DNA of 9,445 nt from Clostridium sp. UBA5530. Lineage in GTDB: Bacteria; Bacillota; Clostridia; Clostridiales; Clostridiaceae. The position numbers and the translations under genes were made by a program. Of the stretch, positions 6,749-9,445 are shown in pieces; the first letter of the stretch is position 1, and every line of letters begins with the position of its first letter. Location: the NCBI GenBank assembly GCA_002423705.1, contig DINW01000002.1:1-9445 (forward strand), in the 5' to 3' direction. The notes below the pieces were generated by a model. The model did not search any database, was not told the DNA's origin, and saw nothing but the letters and a program-made list of their open reading frames with translations.

Positions 6749-7993
6749 TTATCTATTTGCCATAAAGGCTTCTATTTCCTCTACAGTTCTTATCATTCCC
6801 TTAGTTATGATTTCGCAACCATCTTTAGTAACAACTACGTCATCCTCTATTCTTATACCTATACCCTCTTCTGCTATATAAAGACCTGGTTCCACAGTTA
6901 ATATCATTCCTTCTTTAAGCTCTGCTTCCCTAGATCCTACATCATGAGTATCTAAGCCTAAGTGGTGACTAACTCCATGGAAATAATACTGGCTAAGTTC
7001 CTCATCATTGTTTATTAAACCTATAGCTTTAAGACTTTCCCCTAAGGATTTTCTTGTAACCTTATTTAACTCTGGGAAAGGTATTCCTGGTTTAATAGCC
7101 TTTATAGTATCGCTATGAGCCTTTAGAACTATATTGTAAATAGTTTTTTGTCTTTCTGTGAACTTGCCATTAACAGGGAAGGTTCTGCTTATATCTGAAT
7201 TATAATAATTTAATTGAGCACCTAAATCAAAAAGTATTAAATCACCATCTTTAATTTCACTATCATTAGTTACATAGTGAAGAACTGTGGCATTCTTTCC
7301 TGCAGCTGCTATGGTTTTAAAGGCATAGTCCTTAACTCCATTTTGTTTTAAAACAAAATCAAAATAAGCTTCAAGTTCATATTCCTTCATGCCAGCCTTA
7401 GCGTTTTTCATAAGAGACTCTACACCCTTTATAGTTATGTCTCCAGCCTTCCTTATTTCTTCAATCTCTTCATCACATTTAACCATTCTAAGCTCTGCTA
7501 TATCATTGAATATGTTTAATATGTCTATATAAGGATACTTATTTTTTAGTATATCAGCATATTCTTCTTCATAATTGTTTCTATGTTCAAATCCATCTCT
7601 CTCTATATTTAAATATATCTTATCTATCCCCTGAGTAAAGATTAATTTGTGAACATAACTTTGTAGATCTTCTACATATTTTATATCTTCTACTCCTGAT
7701 ACCTCTATAGCCTCTTCTGAAGATATGGTCTTTCCTACCCATCTTTCCATAACTGGGTCTGCCTTTTTTATAAATATAGTTTCTTCAACTTTTTCTTTAT
7801 TTTTTACTGCTAAAAAAACAACATCTGGCTCGTTTATTCCTGTTAAATAGTAAAAGTTTCTATTTGGAGTAAATGGATAGTTTTCATCAGCACTTTTCTT
7901 AGGTGCCTTACCTGCAAACATCAAAACAATAGAATTGTCCTGAACTCTTTCCATCAAATTGTTTCTATTATTAGTAAAAACTTTTTTATTCAT
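6749..7993 (-). CDS. pepP: Xaa-Pro aminopeptidase (aminopeptidase P, peptidase family M24B)
   Basis: This cytoplasmic metallopeptidase removes the N-terminal residue from peptides whose second residue is proline. The protein is 414 residues. It has an N-terminal AMP_N domain (about 1-160, with YPFTPNRNFYYLTGINEPD) and a C-terminal pita-bread catalytic domain. All five expected metal ligands are visible: D256 and D267 (ILFDLGAQLNYYNSDISRTFP), H343 (HGVSHHLGLDTHD), E368 (LTVEPGLY) and E383 (GIRIEDD). H339 and H350 match the catalytic-site histidines of E. coli aminopeptidase P. The ATG at 7993 is preferred over the in-frame ATG at 8029 because GGTGGGG lies 6-7 nt upstream of it, while the longer form has no ribosome site and adds an unusual 12-residue head. 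No clear terminator follows, so some read-through into the MetRS leader is possible. Confidence 0.95.
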   Translation of the reverse strand: MNKKVFTNNRNNLMERVQDNSIVLMFAGKAPKKSADENYPFTPNRNFYYLTGINEPDVVFLAVKNKEKVEETIFIKKADPVMERWVGKTISSEEAIEVSGVEDIKYVEDLQSYVHKLIFTQGIDKIYLNIERDGFEHRNNYEEEYADILKNKYPYIDILNIFNDIAELRMVKCDEEIEEIRKAGDITIKGVESLMKNAKAGMKEYELEAYFDFVLKQNGVKDYAFKTIAAAGKNATVLHYVTNDSEIKDGDLILFDLGAQLNYYNSDISRTFPVNGKFTERQKTIYNIVLKAHSDTIKAIKPGIPFPELNKVTRKSLGESLKAIGLINNDEELSQYYFHGVSHHLGLDTHDVGSREAELKEGMILTVEPGLYIAEEGIGIRIEDDVVVTKDGCEIITKGMIRTVEEIEAFMANR

Positions 7994-8057
7994 ATAGCCC
8001 CACCCTTTCATTTTAATTATTAACTTCATTTTACTCTATAAAAAGTTTTTTATCCAT

Positions 8058-8066
8058 ACTATAGCA
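8058..8066 (-). promoter_or_regulatory. Possible extended -10 promoter for pepP
   Basis: On minus, TG-C-TATAGT (8066-8058) is an extended -10 element about 65 nt before the pepP ATG. No good -35 lies at the right distance, so the call depends on the TG extension alone. Confidence 0.35.
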
Positions 8067-8198
8067 TTAACTTCCTTGCAGAAATAAAGAAAATGTGTGA
8101 CAATTAACATTGTTTCCATATTTTTAATGATATGTCTATCTGCTGACTCACTTTACCACCCTAGGTTCAAGTTAATAGCAGTTATCATATTAGATAAT

Positions 8199-8243
8199 TT
8201 CAACTAATACTCAGTTGAAGTTCAAACTCAAAGAAATTAAATT
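8199..8243 (+). promoter_or_regulatory. Dyad and weak promoter upstream of the MATE transporter gene
   Basis: A 21-bp inverted repeat (TTCAACT 8199-8205, 7-nt centre, AGTTGAA 8213-8219) overlaps a second dyad, TTGAA-G-TTCAA (8215-8225). The repeat's right arm also covers a candidate -35 (TTGAAG, 8215-8220) that is 17 nt from a candidate -10 (TAAATT, 8238-8243). A repressor bound here would block this promoter, as at many efflux genes. No regulator gene is visible beside it. The rest of the 276-bp gap between pepP and this gene (7994-8269) shows only short weak hairpins. Confidence 0.4.
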
Positions 8244-8269
8244 TCACTTGATTGGAGCTGGTTTTACTT

Positions 8270-9445
8270 ATGATGGATATGACTAAAGGGAAACCTTCAG
8301 CATTAATATTAAAATTTGCATTACCTATGATAATAGGTAATATATTTCAACAACTCTACAATGTAGTAGATACCATAGTAGTAGGAAAATTTATAGGAAA
8401 AGATGCTCTAGCAGCTGTAGGTTCTTCCTTTGCAATAGTTGTATTTATTACTTCCATTATAATAGGCCTATGCATGGGAGCGGGGGTTGTTTTTTCTAAT
8501 CTTTATGGTTCCAAAGATTTTCATAAGCTATCAAAGGCAGTATTTACTTCCTTTATATTTACAATGGCTATAACTATAGCTATTATGGTTATTTCTTTAT
8601 TTTTTATTGACGATATTCTAAAATTATTTAGAATGCCTTCTGAGCTCTTATATGATGGTAAAACTTATCTATCTATAATATTAAAGGGACTGTTTTTTAC
8701 CTTTATCTATAATGCTACCACCAGCCTTTTGCGAGCCCTTGGAGATTCCAAAGCTCCACTATATTTTTTAATTATAGCTGCCATAATAAATGTGATTTTA
8801 GACTTATTTTTCGTACTCTCATTACACATGGGTGTTAGTGGTGTAGCTTGGGCTACAATAATAGCTCAACTCTTTTCCGCAATTTTAAGCTTAATCTATA
8901 CTTATCGAAAGTTACCTTCAATAGGCTTTAAATTCTCTAACATGTCCTTTGACATGGAGCTGTTCAAGATAAGTGCAAAGTATTCTATTTTAACCTCCAT
9001 ACAGCAATCTATAATGAATTTCGGCATACTTCTAGTTCAAGGTCTAGTCAACACCTTCGGTGCCACCGTAATGGCTGCCTTTGCCGCTGGAGTAAAAATA
9101 GATTCTTTTTCCTATATGCCTGTCCAAGATTTAGGTAATGCATTTTCTACTTATGTTGCACAAAATGTTGGTGCTAATGAAAAACAAAGGGTAAAAGAAG
9201 GATTGAAAGCTATTATAAAAATTATAATAATCTTCTGTATTATAGTTTCTTCCCTGATTCTTATCTTCTCCAAAGAACTTATGCTACTATTTGTAAGCTC
9301 CTCTGAAAGAGAAGTTATATCTCTCGGAGTAGAATATATTTCAGTAGTGGGCATATTTTATATGCTCATAGGATTTTTATTCATGTTCTATGGTTTCTAT
9401 AGAGGAATGGGGTATCTAAATATGTCTATAATTCTTACTATAATC
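8270..9445 (+). CDS. MATE-family multidrug efflux transporter, N-terminal 392 residues (cut by window end)
   Basis: The frame is open to the right edge, giving 392 of an expected ~450 residues. MATE proteins expel drugs or organic cations through the cytoplasmic membrane using a Na+ or H+ gradient. The first repeat opens with PMIIGNIFQQLYNVVDTIVVGKFIGKDALAAVG, the usual MATE helix 1. RALGDSKAPLYF and GVSGVAWATIIAQ match later helices of the first half. The second half shows MAAFAAGVKIDSF and the family motif VAQNVGAN. About nine or ten membrane segments fall in the visible part. Two adjacent ATGs (8270 and 8273) are candidates; GGAG at 8254-8257 is 12-15 nt away, longer than ideal, so translation may be modest. 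It is divergent from pepP. Substrate cannot be inferred. Confidence 0.93.
   Translation, partial: MMDMTKGKPSALILKFALPMIIGNIFQQLYNVVDTIVVGKFIGKDALAAVGSSFAIVVFITSIIIGLCMGAGVVFSNLYGSKDFHKLSKAVFTSFIFTMAITIAIMVISLFFIDDILKLFRMPSELLYDGKTYLSIILKGLFFTFIYNATTSLLRALGDSKAPLYFLIIAAIINVILDLFFVLSLHMGVSGVAWATIIAQLFSAILSLIYTYRKLPSIGFKFSNMSFDMELFKISAKYSILTSIQQSIMNFGILLVQGLVNTFGATVMAAFAAGVKIDSFSYMPVQDLGNAFSTYVAQNVGANEKQRVKEGLKAIIKIIIIFCIIVSSLILIFSKELMLLFVSSSEREVISLGVEYISVVGIFYMLIGFLFMFYGFYRGMGYLNMSIILTII

Noticed and set aside
8151..8161. GGGTGGTAAAG on minus upstream of pepP, again T-box-like
   Set aside because: No complementary antiterminator arm, no terminator before pepP and no stem I landmarks.
9151..9354. 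67-aa open frame on minus
   Set aside because: It is antisense to the MATE gene, which is continuous and family-typical across it.

Overview
The window looks like chromosomal DNA of a low-GC Firmicute, most likely a Clostridium-type organism. The grounds are strongly AT-rich DNA with AT-ending codons, purine-rich Shine-Dalgarno sites (AGGAGG, AAGGAG, GGAGGG) 6-8 nt before the starts, TTGACA/TATAAT-type promoters, and a T-box leader in front of aminoacyl-tRNA synthetase genes. Genus is inferred from style, not from a marker gene.

Layout, left to right. (1) Bases 3-263, plus strand: the last 87 codons of an ABC ATPase whose 5' part lies outside the window. A 13-bp hairpin follows it and also serves the converging gene. 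(2) 316-1569 (minus) encodes a CPA2/Kef-type cation:proton antiporter. 1704-2591 (plus) encodes a LysR-type regulator. The two genes diverge, and their best predicted promoters lie on the same ~30 bp facing each other. (3) 2611-2699 is an unexplained long imperfect hairpin between two converging units. (4) 2743-6696 (minus) is a methionyl-tRNA synthetase operon: a canonical promoter, a T-box leader, a second-type (archaeal-like) MetRS of 543 aa, then a standard bacterial MetG of 645 aa with a C-terminal tRNA-binding domain. (5) 6749-7993 (minus) encodes an M24-family Xaa-Pro aminopeptidase. (6) 8270 to the right edge (plus) is a MATE-family efflux transporter cut off by the window end, preceded by a 21-bp dyad.

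How the parts work together. The T-box leader should sense uncharged tRNA-Met, through an AUG in the specifier region and a UGGU bulge complementary to the ACCA end of the tRNA. It should then allow read-through into both MetRS genes when charged Met-tRNA is scarce. The LysR regulator is well placed to control the divergent antiporter. The rest is ordinary housekeeping and transport.

I see no CRISPR array, insertion sequence, tRNA, rRNA or phage gene, and no clearly novel multi-gene system. The most noteworthy points are the two unlike MetRS paralogues in tandem under one T-box, the non-canonical KLSTS and four-CxxC features of the upstream copy, and the structured element at 2611-2699.
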